From: Pseudomonas sp. JUb42
Lineage (GTDB): Bacteria; Pseudomonadota; Gammaproteobacteria; Pseudomonadales; Pseudomonadaceae
Assembly (NCBI RefSeq): GCF_024807945.1
Contig: NZ_JANUFD010000005.1
Location: 62,001 to 126,000, forward strand
Direction of reading: 5' to 3'
Length of the DNA stretch: 64,000 nucleotides
Below are positions 52,430 to 62,425 of the stretch, one piece after another. Position 1 is the first letter of the stretch; each line of letters opens with the position of its first letter. The position numbers and the translations under genes are program-made. The notes under the pieces are model-generated. The model did not search any database, had not been told where the DNA came from, and saw only the letters and a program-made list of their open reading frames with translations.

Positions 52430-53329
52430 TCACCCAGCCAGCAACCCTCCCTTGAGCCAGCCATACAGACTCGCCCCCTCCCGCGACAACTCGCCATCCG
52501 CGCGCCGACACAGGTAATAGGCGCGGCCGTCATCCAGTTCATGCTCGAACAACCGAACCAGTTCCCCGCGTTTTTGCAGGCCAGTGATCAAGGGTTCGCG
52601 CATCAGCACGCAACCCAATCCATTCAGGGCCGCCGTTAAGGCAAGCTGGCCATCCTCGAACAGCAACCCCTGAAGTGCCCCCGGATGGTTGACCCCAAGG
52701 CTCTGCAGCCAATGGTTCCAGGTGCCGCGTTCCTCATCGTGGAGCAATGGCAGGCCCATCAGACTATGCGGCGAATCGATGGGGCCGTGGCGCTGAAGGA
52801 ATTCGCGGCTGCACCACGCCGTGACCGCCCCTGAAATCAACAGCTCGCTGTGATACCCCGGCCAATGCCCGGTGCCAAAACGGATGGAAATATCCGCCGC
52901 ATCGCTGGGGTAGCTGCGGTGGTTGGCGTAGGTGACGTTGACATCCACCCCCGGGTTCTCGCCCAGGAACTCACCCAGGCGCGGAATAAACAGGTTAATG
53001 CCGAACATGGGGATCAGGCTGATGGTGACCTGGCGCGTTGCGGTCTTTTCCCGAACATGCTCGGTGGCGCTGCGCAGGACGGCAAAGGCTGAGCGAATGG
53101 CCCGGTAATACTCGCGGCCGTCCTCGGTAAGGATCAGATTGCGCCCCTGGCGCGTGGTCAGGGCCTGGCCGAGAAACTCTTCCAGCAAGCGCAATTGATG
53201 GCTGATGGCCGAGGCTGAGATACCCAGCTCCCTGGCGGCCGCGTTAACACCACCATGGCGAGCGAAAGACTCAAAGGTGCGAACCGCGCGCAGTGGCGGA
53301 TCGCTGTCAAACTGTTCTGTTTTATTCAT
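52430..53329 (-). CDS. LysR-family regulator (GcvA-like)
   Basis: 299 aa. HTH: LRAVRTFESFARHGGVNAAARELGISASAISHQLRLLEEFLG near the start. Effector domain with RQVTISLIPMFGINLFIPRLGEFLGENPGVDVNVTYANHRSYP (GcvA/AmpR-like). It lies divergent from the ATC-hydrolase gene (first codon 53515), so it is the likely regulator of that operon. The shared space is about 185 bases with TA-rich stretches. Confidence 0.9.
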   Translation of the reverse strand: MNKTEQFDSDPPLRAVRTFESFARHGGVNAAARELGISASAISHQLRLLEEFLGQALTTRQGRNLILTEDGREYYRAIRSAFAVLRSATEHVREKTATRQVTISLIPMFGINLFIPRLGEFLGENPGVDVNVTYANHRSYPSDAADISIRFGTGHWPGYHSELLISGAVTAWCSREFLQRHGPIDSPHSLMGLPLLHDEERGTWNHWLQSLGVNHPGALQGLLFEDGQLALTAALNGLGCVLMREPLITGLQKRGELVRLFEHELDDGRAYYLCRRADGELSREGASLYGWLKGGLLAG

Positions 53330-53514
53330 GTATTGAGCTTAACCGCTGACCAAAAACTTGAAAAGTAGCCATTTAGCTCATTTATCGCGGAGATCCCCAT
53401 CGACTTGTTGATATCCACTGGCAATTATTGATAAATACAGAACAAACAAGCGGCAGTCCTCAGTCATACCGACGGCAAGCCCTGCACATAACCGTGAATG
53501 AGAGGAATATCGAG

Positions 53515-54006
53515 ATGAGCGCAGTCGAAGGCGAACTGGGCATCCTGGCCCGGCGGCGGATCGAAGCCGAGATTATCAAGCCGATCTACGAAATACTGGT
53601 GCGCGACTATGGCAAGGATAAGGCCCAGGCGGTGATCGGCGAGGCGGTCGCCGGAGCGGCGGTCAAGGCCGGCGAGTATTTCGCCGCCCGCGAGCCCAAT
53701 GGCCCGGACCTGGCCGGCTTTGTTGCCCTGCAGGAGCTATGGGAAAAGGACGACGCCCTGAAAGTCGAGGTCATCGCCAGTGACGCCACCCACTTCGACT
53801 ACGACGTGCACCGCTGCCGCTACGCGGAGATGTACCGTGAGATGGGCCTGGGCGAGATCGGTCATCTGCTGTCGTGCAACCGCGACGAGCTGTTTATTGT
53901 CGGTTACGACCCGCGCGTGCAACTGACCCGTACCCAGACCCTGATGGAAGGCGCCAGCCACTGCAACTTCCGCTATCAGGTCAAGGATGAGGCGTCGAAG
54001 CCATGA
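53515..54006 (+). CDS. atcB: L-2-amino-thiazoline-4-carboxylic acid hydrolase
   Basis: 163 aa from ATG at 53515 (AGAGGA nine bases upstream; frame opens at 53428 without one). Family pattern: ILARRRIEAEIIKPIYEILVRDYGKDKAQAVIGEAV...HFDYDVHRCRYAEMYREMGLGEIGHLLSCNRDELFIVGYDP. The enzyme opens the ring of 2-amino-thiazoline-4-carboxylate to carbamoyl-L-cysteine. Four-base overlap with the next gene, which does the following step. Gene name by analogy with Pseudomonas ATC-degraders. Confidence 0.9.
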   Translation: MSAVEGELGILARRRIEAEIIKPIYEILVRDYGKDKAQAVIGEAVAGAAVKAGEYFAAREPNGPDLAGFVALQELWEKDDALKVEVIASDATHFDYDVHRCRYAEMYREMGLGEIGHLLSCNRDELFIVGYDPRVQLTRTQTLMEGASHCNFRYQVKDEASKP

Positions 54007-55238
54007 CCCGCCCTGCCCGCGTCAACTCGGCCCGCCTGTGGGACTCGCTGATGGAAATGGCCCGGATCGGCGCCACGACCAAGGGCGGCGTGTCGCGCCT
54101 GGCCCTGAGCGAAGAAGACCGCCAGGGGCGCAATCTGTTCGTACGCTGGGCGCGCGAAGCCGGTTGCAGCATCCGCATCGACGCCATGGGCAATATCTTT
54201 GCCCGCCGCCCCGGTCGCGATAACAGCCTGGCGCCGGTGATGACCGGCTCCCATGGCGACTCGCAGCCCATGGGTGGCAAGTTCGACGGGATCTATGGGG
54301 TGCTGGCCGGTATCGAGGTGCTGCGCACCCTCAATGACCTGGATATCCAGACCGAACGCCCTGTCGAAGTGGTCAACTGGACCAACGAAGAAGGCTCGCG
54401 CTTTGCCCCGGCGATGATCGCTTCGGGCGTCTACACCGGGGTGTTTGACCTGGAATACGGCCTTTCGCGCACCGATGCCGAAGGCATTACGTTGGGCCAG
54501 GCATTGCAAGACATTGGCTACGCCGGGGACCAGGCCATGGGCGGCCAGCCGATCCATGCTGCCTTCGAGTTGCATATCGAACAGGGGCCGATCCTTGAAG
54601 CCGAAGACATCACCATTGGTGTGGTGACCGGCGCCCAAGGCCAGCGCTGGTACGAGATCGAACTGTTCGGCCGCAGCGCCCACGCCGGTACTACGCCGAT
54701 GAAACATCGCCTCGACGCCCTGCTCGGTTTGTCCCGGGTGGTCGAAGCGGTCAATGAGCTGGGCCTGGCCCAGGGCGAGGAAGGCCGCGCCACAGTGGGT
54801 TGGGTCAATGTATTCCCCAATTCACGCAATGTGGTGCCGGGCCGGGTGCTGTTCAGCGTCGAATTCCGCCACCCTGATGAAGCCGTGCTGGAAACCCTTG
54901 ATGGCCAACTGTGCAACGCCGTCAGCGAAATTGCCGAGGCCATCGGCCTGCAACACAGCCTCAAGCAGATCTTCCAATACGCGCCCATCGGTTTCGACCC
55001 GGACTGCATTGCCCAGGTAGAACAGGCCGCCATCACCCTTGGCTACAGCCACAAGCCGATGATCTCCGGCGCCGGTCACGATGCCTGCTACCTGAGCAAA
55101 GTGGCGCCCACCTCAATGATCTTCGTGCCCTGTGTCGAGGGGTTGAGCCATAACGAGGCCGAGCATATTCACCCGCACTGGGCTGAGGCTGGGGCGAATG
55201 TGTTGTTGTTGGCGATGTTGGCCAAGGCGAGCGTCTAA
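54003..55238 (+). CDS. atcC: M20 family N-carbamoyl-L-amino-acid hydrolase (carbamoyl-cysteine hydrolase)
   Basis: 411 aa. Zinc-peptidase fold of the amidase/hydantoinase group: TGSHGDSQPMGGKFDGIYGVLAGIEVL (His/Asp ligands), NWTNEEGSRFAPAMIASG (EE), HIEQGPILE and GRSAHAGTTPM, and last His in GAGHDA. It removes the carbamoyl group from N-carbamoyl-L-cysteine to give cysteine, CO2 and ammonia. Follows atcB with an ATGA overlap. A REP element lies after it. Confidence 0.92.
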   Translation: MTRPARVNSARLWDSLMEMARIGATTKGGVSRLALSEEDRQGRNLFVRWAREAGCSIRIDAMGNIFARRPGRDNSLAPVMTGSHGDSQPMGGKFDGIYGVLAGIEVLRTLNDLDIQTERPVEVVNWTNEEGSRFAPAMIASGVYTGVFDLEYGLSRTDAEGITLGQALQDIGYAGDQAMGGQPIHAAFELHIEQGPILEAEDITIGVVTGAQGQRWYEIELFGRSAHAGTTPMKHRLDALLGLSRVVEAVNELGLAQGEEGRATVGWVNVFPNSRNVVPGRVLFSVEFRHPDEAVLETLDGQLCNAVSEIAEAIGLQHSLKQIFQYAPIGFDPDCIAQVEQAAITLGYSHKPMISGAGHDACYLSKVAPTSMIFVPCVEGLSHNEAEHIHPHWAEAGANVLLLAMLAKASV

Positions 55239-55252
55239 GCGGACAGCAGAAT

Positions 55253-55348
55253 CCGTTGGAGCCGGGCTTGCCCGCGAATAGGCCATAACACCCGATACAT
55301 GTTTATCGTTGGTAATACCTTATTCGCGGGCAAGCCTCGCTCCAACGG
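55253..55348. repeat. REP-type palindromic element (CGTTGGAGC type)
   Basis: 5' arm CCGTTGGAGCCGGGCTTGCC, 3' arm GGCAAGCCTCGCTCCAACGG. Note the CGTTGGAGC ends in place of GTGGGAGC. Between atcC and the MFS gene. Confidence 0.85.
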
Positions 55349-55450
55349 CTCGTCACCAAAACGAATATTAACTTATGCGTTTTATATCTTTTTCATCGCC
55401 AGACCCCTTCCCTAGACTCTTCGGCAATCAAGGACGTGCCGGAGCAGTAC

Positions 55451-56848
55451 ATGAGTGTTTTACCCAAGCAAACCCGTAAATGGTGGGCCCTGGCCGGGGT
55501 CAGTGTCGGCAGTTTTCTTGGCTGTGTGGACTTCACTATCGTCAACACAGCGCTGCCTGCGCTACAGGCGCAACTGAATGTATCCCTGGCCACCCTGCAG
55601 TGGGTGATCAATGGTTTCCTGCTGGCGATGTCGAGTTTTATGGTCCTGGCCGGGCGCCTGGCCGATCTGTTCGGGCGCAAACGCGTGCTCAACCTGGGCC
55701 TGGTGGTCTTTGGCCTGGCCTCCCTGATTGCGGGGCTGGCGCAAGGCATCGAGTGGCTGGTAGTGGCCAGGGTCGCCCAGGGACTGGCCTGTGCAGTGCT
55801 CTATACGGCGTCGGGCGCCATTGTCGGCCAGACGTTTTCGGCCCAGGAACAGGGCAAGGCCTTTGGCGTACTGTTCGGCGTCAACGGCATCGGCCTCGCG
55901 GTCGGCCCGGTGCTGGGCGGGCTGCTGACCCAGGCGTTTGGCTGGCCCTGGATCTTTTTGTTGAACGTCCCCTTGGTGCTGCTCAGCCTGATCCTGATTG
56001 CCGTGAACGTGGACGAATCCCGCTCTGACGAGCCGCAATCCCGACTGGATTGGCCGGGCGTGGCGCTGTTGCTGATCGGCCTGCCCAGTCTGGTACTGGT
56101 GATCGTCCAGGGCAGCCGTTGGGGTTGGGGCTCCTCGCTGAGCCTCGGCGTCCTGGCGTTGGCGATCATCGCCCTGGGGGTGTTCGCCTGGCAGGAACTG
56201 CGTACGCCCTCGCCTATCATCGATCTGCAGTTGTTCGTCAATCGACGCTTCACTGCCGCCGTACTGGCCAGCTTCAGCCTCGCGGTGTTCTATTGCATCG
56301 CTTTCTTTGTCATGCCGCTGTATCTGTCCCAGGTACGCGGCGCCGATAGTCAGACCAGTGGCCTGTTACTGCTGCCCACTACCCTGGGCGTCGCGTTGCT
56401 GTCGCCCTGGGTCGGCCGACTGGTGGACCGCAAGGGCGCGGCCTTGTTGATTCAGGCGGGATTGCTGCTATTTGCCGTGTCGGCCCTGCTCCAAATCGGT
56501 TTTGCCGCAGACACCTCATGGCTGTATGTGCTGAGCGCATTCGCGGTGATGGGCCTGGGCTGGGCCTGCCTGCTGGGGCCGTCGACAGTACTGGGGGTGA
56601 GTTCAGTGCCGCAACGCTTCGGCTCGGTGGCCGTGGGTTCCCTCATGACCCTGCATAACGTCGGGGGCGGACTTGGCCTGGCACTTGGGGCGGGTGTGCT
56701 GCGCTATCACGTGCAGCTTATGGACGGTTATCGGGCGGTGATGATTGGTCTGTTGGTGGCTATGTTACTGGCCTGGGTTGGCCAGCGTTGGTTGCTATCT
56801 GGTGGTAACAGTGGATCCGTTGGAGCGAGGCTTGCCCGCGAAGAATGA
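55451..56848 (+). CDS. MFS drug/metabolite exporter, 14-helix (DHA2) type
   Basis: 465 aa from ATG at 55451 (GGAGCAG upstream; frame opens at 55436). DHA2 motifs: VGSFLGCVDFTIVNTALPALQAQL (motif D1), GRLADLFGRKRVLNLGLVVFGLAS (motif A), and GLAVGPVLGGLLTQAFGWPWIFLLNVPL (motif C). The last residues (VGARLAREE) and stop are encoded by the left arm of the palindromic element at 56817. Substrate unknown; it lies between cysteine-forming genes and an amino-acid ABC transporter. Confidence 0.92.
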   Translation: MSVLPKQTRKWWALAGVSVGSFLGCVDFTIVNTALPALQAQLNVSLATLQWVINGFLLAMSSFMVLAGRLADLFGRKRVLNLGLVVFGLASLIAGLAQGIEWLVVARVAQGLACAVLYTASGAIVGQTFSAQEQGKAFGVLFGVNGIGLAVGPVLGGLLTQAFGWPWIFLLNVPLVLLSLILIAVNVDESRSDEPQSRLDWPGVALLLIGLPSLVLVIVQGSRWGWGSSLSLGVLALAIIALGVFAWQELRTPSPIIDLQLFVNRRFTAAVLASFSLAVFYCIAFFVMPLYLSQVRGADSQTSGLLLLPTTLGVALLSPWVGRLVDRKGAALLIQAGLLLFAVSALLQIGFAADTSWLYVLSAFAVMGLGWACLLGPSTVLGVSSVPQRFGSVAVGSLMTLHNVGGGLGLALGAGVLRYHVQLMDGYRAVMIGLLVAMLLAWVGQRWLLSGGNSGSVGARLAREE

Positions 56849-56908
56849 TGACGCGGTGTGCCTGACACACCGCGCCAGCTGATTCGCGGGCAAGCCCGGC
56901 TCCAACGG
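56817..56908. repeat. REP-type palindromic element overlapping the MFS gene end
   Basis: 5' arm CCGTTGGAGCGAGGCTTGCC, 3' arm GGCAAGCCCGGCTCCAACGG. The left arm is read as the last codons of the exporter. It also lies before the opposite-strand ABC genes. Confidence 0.88.
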
Positions 56909-56918
56909 GCTGGATTCT

Positions 56919-57815
56919 TCAGCCCTTCCAGTTGCCACCTTCGACGATCACATCTTCAGGCTTGGTGTCATCGCTCAGGGACTTGCGCACATACTGGTCA
57001 TACAGCTTGAGCAGGTATTTGTCCTGACCCAGCTTGGCCAGTTCAGCGTTGACCCAGTCACGCAGTTCGATATTGCCCTTCTTCACCGCCGGGGCAATCG
57101 GTGCTTCGCCGCCGAGCTTTTCCGGCAGAACGCGGTAGCCGGGGTTTTGCTTGGACCAACTGAACAGCACCAGGTTGTCCTGGGCATAAGCGTCGCCACG
57201 ACCATTGGCCAGGGCTTGCAGAGACTCGGAGTTTTTCTCGAACTTGAGGAGTTTCCAGTCCGGGTGTGTCTTGGTCAGCCACACGTCCGCCGTGGTGCCG
57301 GTGGTGACGATGATGGTCTTGTCGGCCAGGTCATCGAGCTTCTTCACCGCACTGGCGTCGGGCACCAAAGCCTGGACCGCCACTTTCAGGTTCGGGTTGG
57401 TGAACTCCACCGCCTCCTTGCGCTCCGGGGTAACGGTCATGTTGGCGAGGATGATGTCGACCTTGTCGCTCTGCAGGAACGGAATACGGCTGGCCGGCTC
57501 CACGGCGACGAACTCGACTTTGCTTTCATCGCCCAGCAGGTCCTTGGCAAATTGCCGACCGATATCGGTGTCGAAGCCAACGTACTTGCCCTTCTCATCG
57601 ACAAAGCCGAATGGCGGCTTGTCGGTAAACACGCCGACCACCAGCTTGCCGCGAGCCTTGATCTTGTCCAGGTAGCTGGCAGCAGGCGCGGCGGCGCTGG
57701 CAGTGGCTGCGGGTTTGGCGGGTTGCTCGCCCTGGCCGCAACCGGCCAGCAGGCCGACTCCCAGCAGCGGTATCAGTAACAGCGATTTAGCGGTTTTCAA
57801 CGAGGCAGTGTTCAT
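56919..57815 (-). CDS. Amino acid ABC transporter substrate-binding lipoprotein
   Basis: 298 aa. Signal peptide with lipobox LLAGCGQ. Then SBP family 3: [43 protein letters not shown] and the ligand-site [33 protein letters not shown]. The pattern is like polar amino acid, glutamate or cystine binders. Last gene of a four-gene operon read leftward; its start overlaps the ATPase stop by four bases. Confidence 0.94.
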   Translation of the reverse strand: MNTASLKTAKSLLLIPLLGVGLLAGCGQGEQPAKPAATASAAAPAASYLDKIKARGKLVVGVFTDKPPFGFVDEKGKYVGFDTDIGRQFAKDLLGDESKVEFVAVEPASRIPFLQSDKVDIILANMTVTPERKEAVEFTNPNLKVAVQALVPDASAVKKLDDLADKTIIVTTGTTADVWLTKTHPDWKLLKFEKNSESLQALANGRGDAYAQDNLVLFSWSKQNPGYRVLPEKLGGEAPIAPAVKKGNIELRDWVNAELAKLGQDKYLLKLYDQYVRKSLSDDTKPEDVIVEGGNWKG

Positions 57816-58588
57816 AAGGTTTCCTTGTTTACGGTCTTTTTAGGCATGGTTTCTACATAAGAGAACTTCTCCAGAAACTGCTGCGCCCGTGCGCTCGCCG
57901 GATGGTTGAAGAAAGACTCGGGATGGCTTTGCTCAAGGATGCTGCCGGCATCCATGAACACGATGCGGTCGGCCACCGCCTTGGCGAAGGCCATTTCGTG
58001 GGTGACGATCAACATGGTCATGCCGCCCTGGGCCAGGTCGAGGATCACTTCCAGCACTTCCTTGACCATTTCCGGATCAAGGGCGGCGGTGACTTCGTCG
58101 AACAACATGACCTTGGGGTTCATGCACAGCGAGCGGACGATGGCGATGCGTTGCTGCTGGCCGCCGGAGAGCTGGCGCGGAAAGGCATCGCGCTTGTCCG
58201 CCAGACCGACCCTGGCCAGCAACTGCTCGGCCTGGGCCAGGGCTTCGGCCCGCGCGCGACGCTGCACTTTCAGCGGGCCGAGGAGAATATTGTCGAGCAC
58301 GGTCATATGGGGAAACAGGTGGTAGCTCTGGAACACCATGCCGATGTCCTGGCGCACCTGGCGCCAGTCGGTCTTGCTGTCTAGCAGTTCGCGCCCGGCA
58401 AAGCGCAGATGGCCGCCATGGGCCTGCTCCAGGCCATTTAGGCAGCGCAGCAAGGTGCTCTTGCCGCAGCCGCTGGGGCCCAGCACCACGATCACTTCCC
58501 CAGGCTGAACACTGAGATCAACTGCCTTGAGCACCTGGTTGCTGCCGAAAAACTTGTCCAACCCCTGGAATTCGATCAACGCGCTCAT
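57812..58588 (-). CDS. Amino acid ABC transporter ATP-binding protein
   Basis: 258 aa. Walker [11 protein letters not shown]-loop [16 protein letters not shown], signature LSGGQQQR, Walker [15 protein letters not shown] and H-loop VTHEMAFA. The EV/TAALDPE form of the Walker B is seen in PAAT ATPases. Four-base overlaps on both sides (57812-57815, 58585-58588). Confidence 0.97.
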   Translation of the reverse strand: MSALIEFQGLDKFFGSNQVLKAVDLSVQPGEVIVVLGPSGCGKSTLLRCLNGLEQAHGGHLRFAGRELLDSKTDWRQVRQDIGMVFQSYHLFPHMTVLDNILLGPLKVQRRARAEALAQAEQLLARVGLADKRDAFPRQLSGGQQQRIAIVRSLCMNPKVMLFDEVTAALDPEMVKEVLEVILDLAQGGMTMLIVTHEMAFAKAVADRIVFMDAGSILEQSHPESFFNHPASARAQQFLEKFSYVETMPKKTVNKETL

Positions 58589-59244
58589 GCCTGGCTCCAG
58601 CGCCGTTCAAGCACGCGGGACGCGGCCGACAGCGGATAACAGATAAAAAAGAAGAACAGAAACAGCGCGCCGTAGATCAATACCGACTCGTAGGTGCGCT
58701 CGATAATCTGCTGGCCGACCTTGATCACATCCACCACGCCGATCAGCACCGCCAGAGAACTGGTCTTGATGATCCGCGTGTAAATATTGATGGTCGGCGG
58801 GGTCATGCGCTTGAGGGCCTGGGGCAGCAGGACATAGCCGAACAGCTGCGGTTCGGACAGGCCGATGGACAGCCCGGCCTCACGTTGCCCACGGGGCAAG
58901 GACAGCAAGGCGCCGCGCACCACTTCCCCCACTTCGCTGGCGCCCCACAGCGACAGCACCAGTACCGCGCACCAGAAGCTGGGAATGCTGAGGGCGAAGA
59001 AAATCGGCAGGCCGAAGAACATCAGGTACAGCCAGACCAACACGGGAATGGCCCTGAACAGCTCCAAGTAGACCCGCAGCAACAGGTTTAGCCAGCCAAT
59101 GCCCAGGGTACGCAGCGAGCCATACAACACGCCGCCCAGGGTGCTGAAAACGATGCTCAGCAGAGAAATCGACAGGGTCTGTGCAGCGCCGTCAGCCAGC
59201 ATCGGCAACGACACCCACAGCAGATCAAGACCCGAACTGGCCAT
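58585..59244 (-). CDS. Amino acid ABC transporter permease
   Basis: 219 aa from ATG at 59244, after a clear AGGAGG (frame opens at 59304). HisM-type inner-membrane protein with five helices; EAA loop [43 protein letters not shown]. Overlaps the next upstream permease by 20 bases. Pairs with it to form the channel. Confidence 0.95.
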   Translation of the reverse strand: MASSGLDLLWVSLPMLADGAAQTLSISLLSIVFSTLGGVLYGSLRTLGIGWLNLLLRVYLELFRAIPVLVWLYLMFFGLPIFFALSIPSFWCAVLVLSLWGASEVGEVVRGALLSLPRGQREAGLSIGLSEPQLFGYVLLPQALKRMTPPTINIYTRIIKTSSLAVLIGVVDVIKVGQQIIERTYESVLIYGALFLFFFFICYPLSAASRVLERRWSQA

Positions 59245-59890
59245 GTTGCAGCCTCCTTTCCAGACGGCTGAGCAACAGCGACAGCGGCAAGAACAACAGC
59301 ACACAGATCAGCGTCAACACCGTGAGCATTTCGTAGGTCTTGTAGTACAGGGCGATATAACTCTTGGTGGTGTAGAGAATCTCCGGCACCGCCACGGCAG
59401 ACACCACGGTGGTCTCCTTGAGCAGGAAAATGAAATTGGCGAACAACGCCGGCAGGCTTAGGATCCCGGCCTGGGGCAGGATCACATGGCGCAGCAACTG
59501 CCAGTCCGACAGGCCGATGGAGCGCCCGGACTCCAACTGCGCCGCAGGCACCGCCTCGACCCCAGCGCGCAGCACTTCTGTGAGGTAAGCGCCGCCGAGG
59601 AAGGTCATGGTGATGATCGCCGCAGCAAAACCCGAGACTTTCACTCCCAAAGTCGGCAAGGCGAAGTAGATGAAAAATAGCTGGATCAGCAGCGGCGTAT
59701 TGCGTGCCAGTTCCACATACAGGCCAACCAGGCGATGCAGCACCGGGGTGCGGAACATGACGATGGCGGTGTTGATCAGCGCCACCAGCAGCGAGGTACA
59801 GATGGCGATCAGGCCGACTTGCAGGGTGACACCTATTGCTTTAATAAAGGCTGGCAAGGTACTGATGATAAAGGGGTAATCAAGGGTCAT
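59225..59890 (-). CDS. Amino acid ABC transporter permease
   Basis: 221 aa from ATG at 59890 (frame opens at 59965, which would lie in a REP element). HisM/GlnP type: GVTLQVGLIAICTSLLVALI, ELARNTPLLIQLFFIYFALP, EAA loop LRAGVEAVPAAQLESGRSIGLSDWQLLRHVILPQAG. First gene of the operon, so its promoter should be near or in the REP element upstream. Confidence 0.94.
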   Translation of the reverse strand: MTLDYPFIISTLPAFIKAIGVTLQVGLIAICTSLLVALINTAIVMFRTPVLHRLVGLYVELARNTPLLIQLFFIYFALPTLGVKVSGFAAAIITMTFLGGAYLTEVLRAGVEAVPAAQLESGRSIGLSDWQLLRHVILPQAGILSLPALFANFIFLLKETTVVSAVAVPEILYTTKSYIALYYKTYEMLTVLTLICVLLFLPLSLLLSRLERRLQHGQFGS

Positions 59891-59920
59891 TGGATACGAT
59901 TTCTTTTCAATGATGGGCGC

Positions 59921-60014
59921 CGTTGGAGCGAGGCTTGCCCGCGAAGAGGTCGTCATATCCGACACCCCTTCCGGGCATGAACAATTGCTTCGCGGGCAAG
60001 CCTCGCTCCAACGG
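59921..60014. repeat. REP-type palindromic element (CGTTGGAGCGAGG type)
   Basis: 5' arm CGTTGGAGCGAGGCTTGCCC, 3' arm GGGCAAGCCTCGCTCCAACG. Lies between the ABC operon start and the TonB receptor end. Confidence 0.88.
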
Positions 60015-60031
60015 ATCGGGCCTGCCGGGAA

Positions 60032-62425
60032 CTACCAGTTGTACGTCACCCGCCCGTAATAAAACGCCCCGCTATACCCGTACGGCGAAAAGGTGCTGTA
60101 GGCCAGGTTGCCGCCGCTCGACGCATAGGCATTGAGTTTCTCCGGATACTTGTCGGTGACGTTGTCGCCGCCTACGGTGAACACCCAGTTCTTCAGCTTG
60201 TAGTCCAGAGCCAGGTCCAGCAGCCAGGCGGCGCTGAAGGTCTGGTCGTTGATCTTGTCGGCCTGGTAACTGGTGAATTCGCCATAGCGCACCAGATTCG
60301 AATGCAGGGCCCAGCCGCCGTATTCAAAGTCGTTGGCCAGGCTCAGTTTGTGCTGCGGGGTGGTGTCGCCCAGCAGGCCGATGCGCTCGCGACGGTCGAC
60401 CCGCAGCAGGTTGACGCCCAACTGATCGAGGATGGCCGGGTTGGCCTTCACGTCGGTGACTTTGGTGTGGTTGTAGTTGTAGCCGACCGTGCTGTTCCAG
60501 CGGATACCGTTATCCAGTTGGTAGCGGTAATTGGCCACCAGGTCGATGCCGTCGGTGCTGGTGTCGGTGGCGTTGGTGAAGTAGCGCGCCGTGGTGTAGT
60601 TGATATTGCCCACGCCATTGGCTTGCAGGTAGCTCACTGCGGCGGGGTTCAGCGCAAGGTTGGACGACAGTGAGATGCGGTCCTTGATATCGATGCGGTA
60701 GACATCGGCGGTCACCGTCAGATTATCCAGCGGTTCCAGTACCAGGCCGACGCTGTAGTTGTGCGACTTTTCCGCTTTCAGGTCATCGGCACCCAGCAAC
60801 TGGGCCACCTTGCTATTGGCCGGGAAAGTCCCCGCCTCCTGAATGGTGTTGCCGATCAACTGCGACGAGGTATAGGTGAAGTTCTGCTGGGCCAGGGACG
60901 GCGCACGGAAGCCCGTAGAGACGCTGCCACGCAAGGCCACCTGCGGGGTGAAGTCATAACGCGCGGAGAACGAGCCGCTGACATTGGAGCCGAAGTCGCT
61001 GTAGTCCTCGTGACGTACCGCAGCGGATACCCCGAGCTTCTCGGTCAGATTGGTCTCGACGTCCAGGTACTGGGCGAAGTTGTGTCGCGAACTGCTGCCG
61101 GCATCGTCAGCGCGGAAACCGCCAAGGCCCGAGCTGCCGCTCTGATAGTAGGACTCCGGCTGCCCGGCCTGGATCTGATAGCCCTGGCGCAGATACTCGG
61201 CACCAAAGGCCACCGAGACTGGATACGGCAATACGCCAGTGTCGAACTCCCGGGACAGGTCCAGGCTCAGTTGCTTTTGATCGTTGACCAGGGTGCCGTT
61301 ATCAAAGGAATGCGGCGTGGCCAGCCCCAGAGAGGTATTGATGGTCTTTGTGCCCAGCTCGTAGGAGTTGCGCCCGTAGTTGGCCGACAGATCGTAATGC
61401 CAACTGTCCGCCAGCTCGCCGCGCAGGCCGACCACCAGGGAAGTGTCTTCCAGCACACCATCGATCAACGGCAGGTAGCCATTGGGGAAGATCGTCGGAT
61501 TGTTGTTCGAGGCATTGCTGGCCCGGTAGAAGGCCGCCGTCTCGCCCCGGCGCTTGCTGTAGCCGCCAAAGCCGTACAGCTCGGCGCCATCGTTGAAGCT
61601 GTAGGCCGAGTTGAACTGCACCTTGCCTTCATGGGTTTCTGGCTCGCCCTGGCGGAATACGTGCTGGCCATAGGTGGTGGAGCCGATGCTGGCCGTGCGG
61701 TAATCATCGCCTGCACGGTCGGTGTAGTCGTTGTTGGCGCCCTCCCCGGCAATGTCGAAGAAACCGTTGGAGCCAATGGCAAAGCCGCTATTGCCGGCGA
61801 CCTGGCGCTGAATGCCGTCGCCTTTCTTGTACTCGCCGAACTGGGTCGAGATCGAGCCGCCATGGTCGGCGTGCTTGAGGATGATATTGATCACCCCGGC
61901 AATGGCATCGGAGCCGTAGCGGGCCGACGCGCCGTCGCGCAGCACTTCGATATGGTCGATGGACGACAACGGGATGGCATTCAGGTCCGCCGGCGCCGAA
62001 CCGCGCCCCACGGCGCCACCGAGGTTGACGAAGGCCGAGGTGTGGCGGCGCTTGCCGTTGACCAGCACCAGCACCTGATCGGGCGACAGGCCACGCAGCT
62101 GCGCGGGCCGGGTCAGTTCGGCGCCGTCGACCAGGCTGGGCCGGGGAAAGTTGATCGATGGAATCAGCCGCGCCAATACCGTGCCCAGCTCATTGGAGCC
62201 GGAACTGCGCAGGCTGTCGCCGCTGATCACATCGATGGGTGACAGCGAGCCACTGGCGGTGCGTTCCTGCACCCGGGTGCCGGTGACGATCACCGTATCC
62301 AGGCTGGAAGTAGTCGGCGCCTCAGCGCTGTCGTCGCTGGTCGTGGCTGCGATGGCCAGGCCGCTGCTCAGCAGCTGGGCCGAGATGATCGCCGTAGCCA
62401 GACGATGTCGTGTGAAGCTCCTCAT
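60032..62425 (-). CDS. TonB-dependent outer-membrane receptor
   Basis: 797 aa with a signal peptide (MRSFTRHRLATAIISAQLLS..., ends near LAIA). TonB box-like LDTVIVTGTR, plug domain (SNELGTVLARLIPSINFPRPSLVDGAELTRPAQLRGLSPDQVLVLVNGKRRH...IEVLRDGASARYGSDAIAGVINI) and a beta-barrel ending in YYGRVTYNW (aromatic end). Imports a large ligand across the outer membrane with TonB energy. No sigma/anti-sigma pair near; its position beside the amino-acid ABC operon suggests a related ligand, perhaps a sulfur compound, but this is a guess. Confidence 0.94.
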   Translation of the reverse strand: MRSFTRHRLATAIISAQLLSSGLAIAATTSDDSAEAPTTSSLDTVIVTGTRVQERTASGSLSPIDVISGDSLRSSGSNELGTVLARLIPSINFPRPSLVDGAELTRPAQLRGLSPDQVLVLVNGKRRHTSAFVNLGGAVGRGSAPADLNAIPLSSIDHIEVLRDGASARYGSDAIAGVINIILKHADHGGSISTQFGEYKKGDGIQRQVAGNSGFAIGSNGFFDIAGEGANNDYTDRAGDDYRTASIGSTTYGQHVFRQGEPETHEGKVQFNSAYSFNDGAELYGFGGYSKRRGETAAFYRASNASNNNPTIFPNGYLPLIDGVLEDTSLVVGLRGELADSWHYDLSANYGRNSYELGTKTINTSLGLATPHSFDNGTLVNDQKQLSLDLSREFDTGVLPYPVSVAFGAEYLRQGYQIQAGQPESYYQSGSSGLGGFRADDAGSSSRHNFAQYLDVETNLTEKLGVSAAVRHEDYSDFGSNVSGSFSARYDFTPQVALRGSVSTGFRAPSLAQQNFTYTSSQLIGNTIQEAGTFPANSKVAQLLGADDLKAEKSHNYSVGLVLEPLDNLTVTADVYRIDIKDRISLSSNLALNPAAVSYLQANGVGNINYTTARYFTNATDTSTDGIDLVANYRYQLDNGIRWNSTVGYNYNHTKVTDVKANPAILDQLGVNLLRVDRRERIGLLGDTTPQHKLSLANDFEYGGWALHSNLVRYGEFTSYQADKINDQTFSAAWLLDLALDYKLKNWVFTVGGDNVTDKYPEKLNAYASSGGNLAYSTFSPYGYSGAFYYGRVTYNW

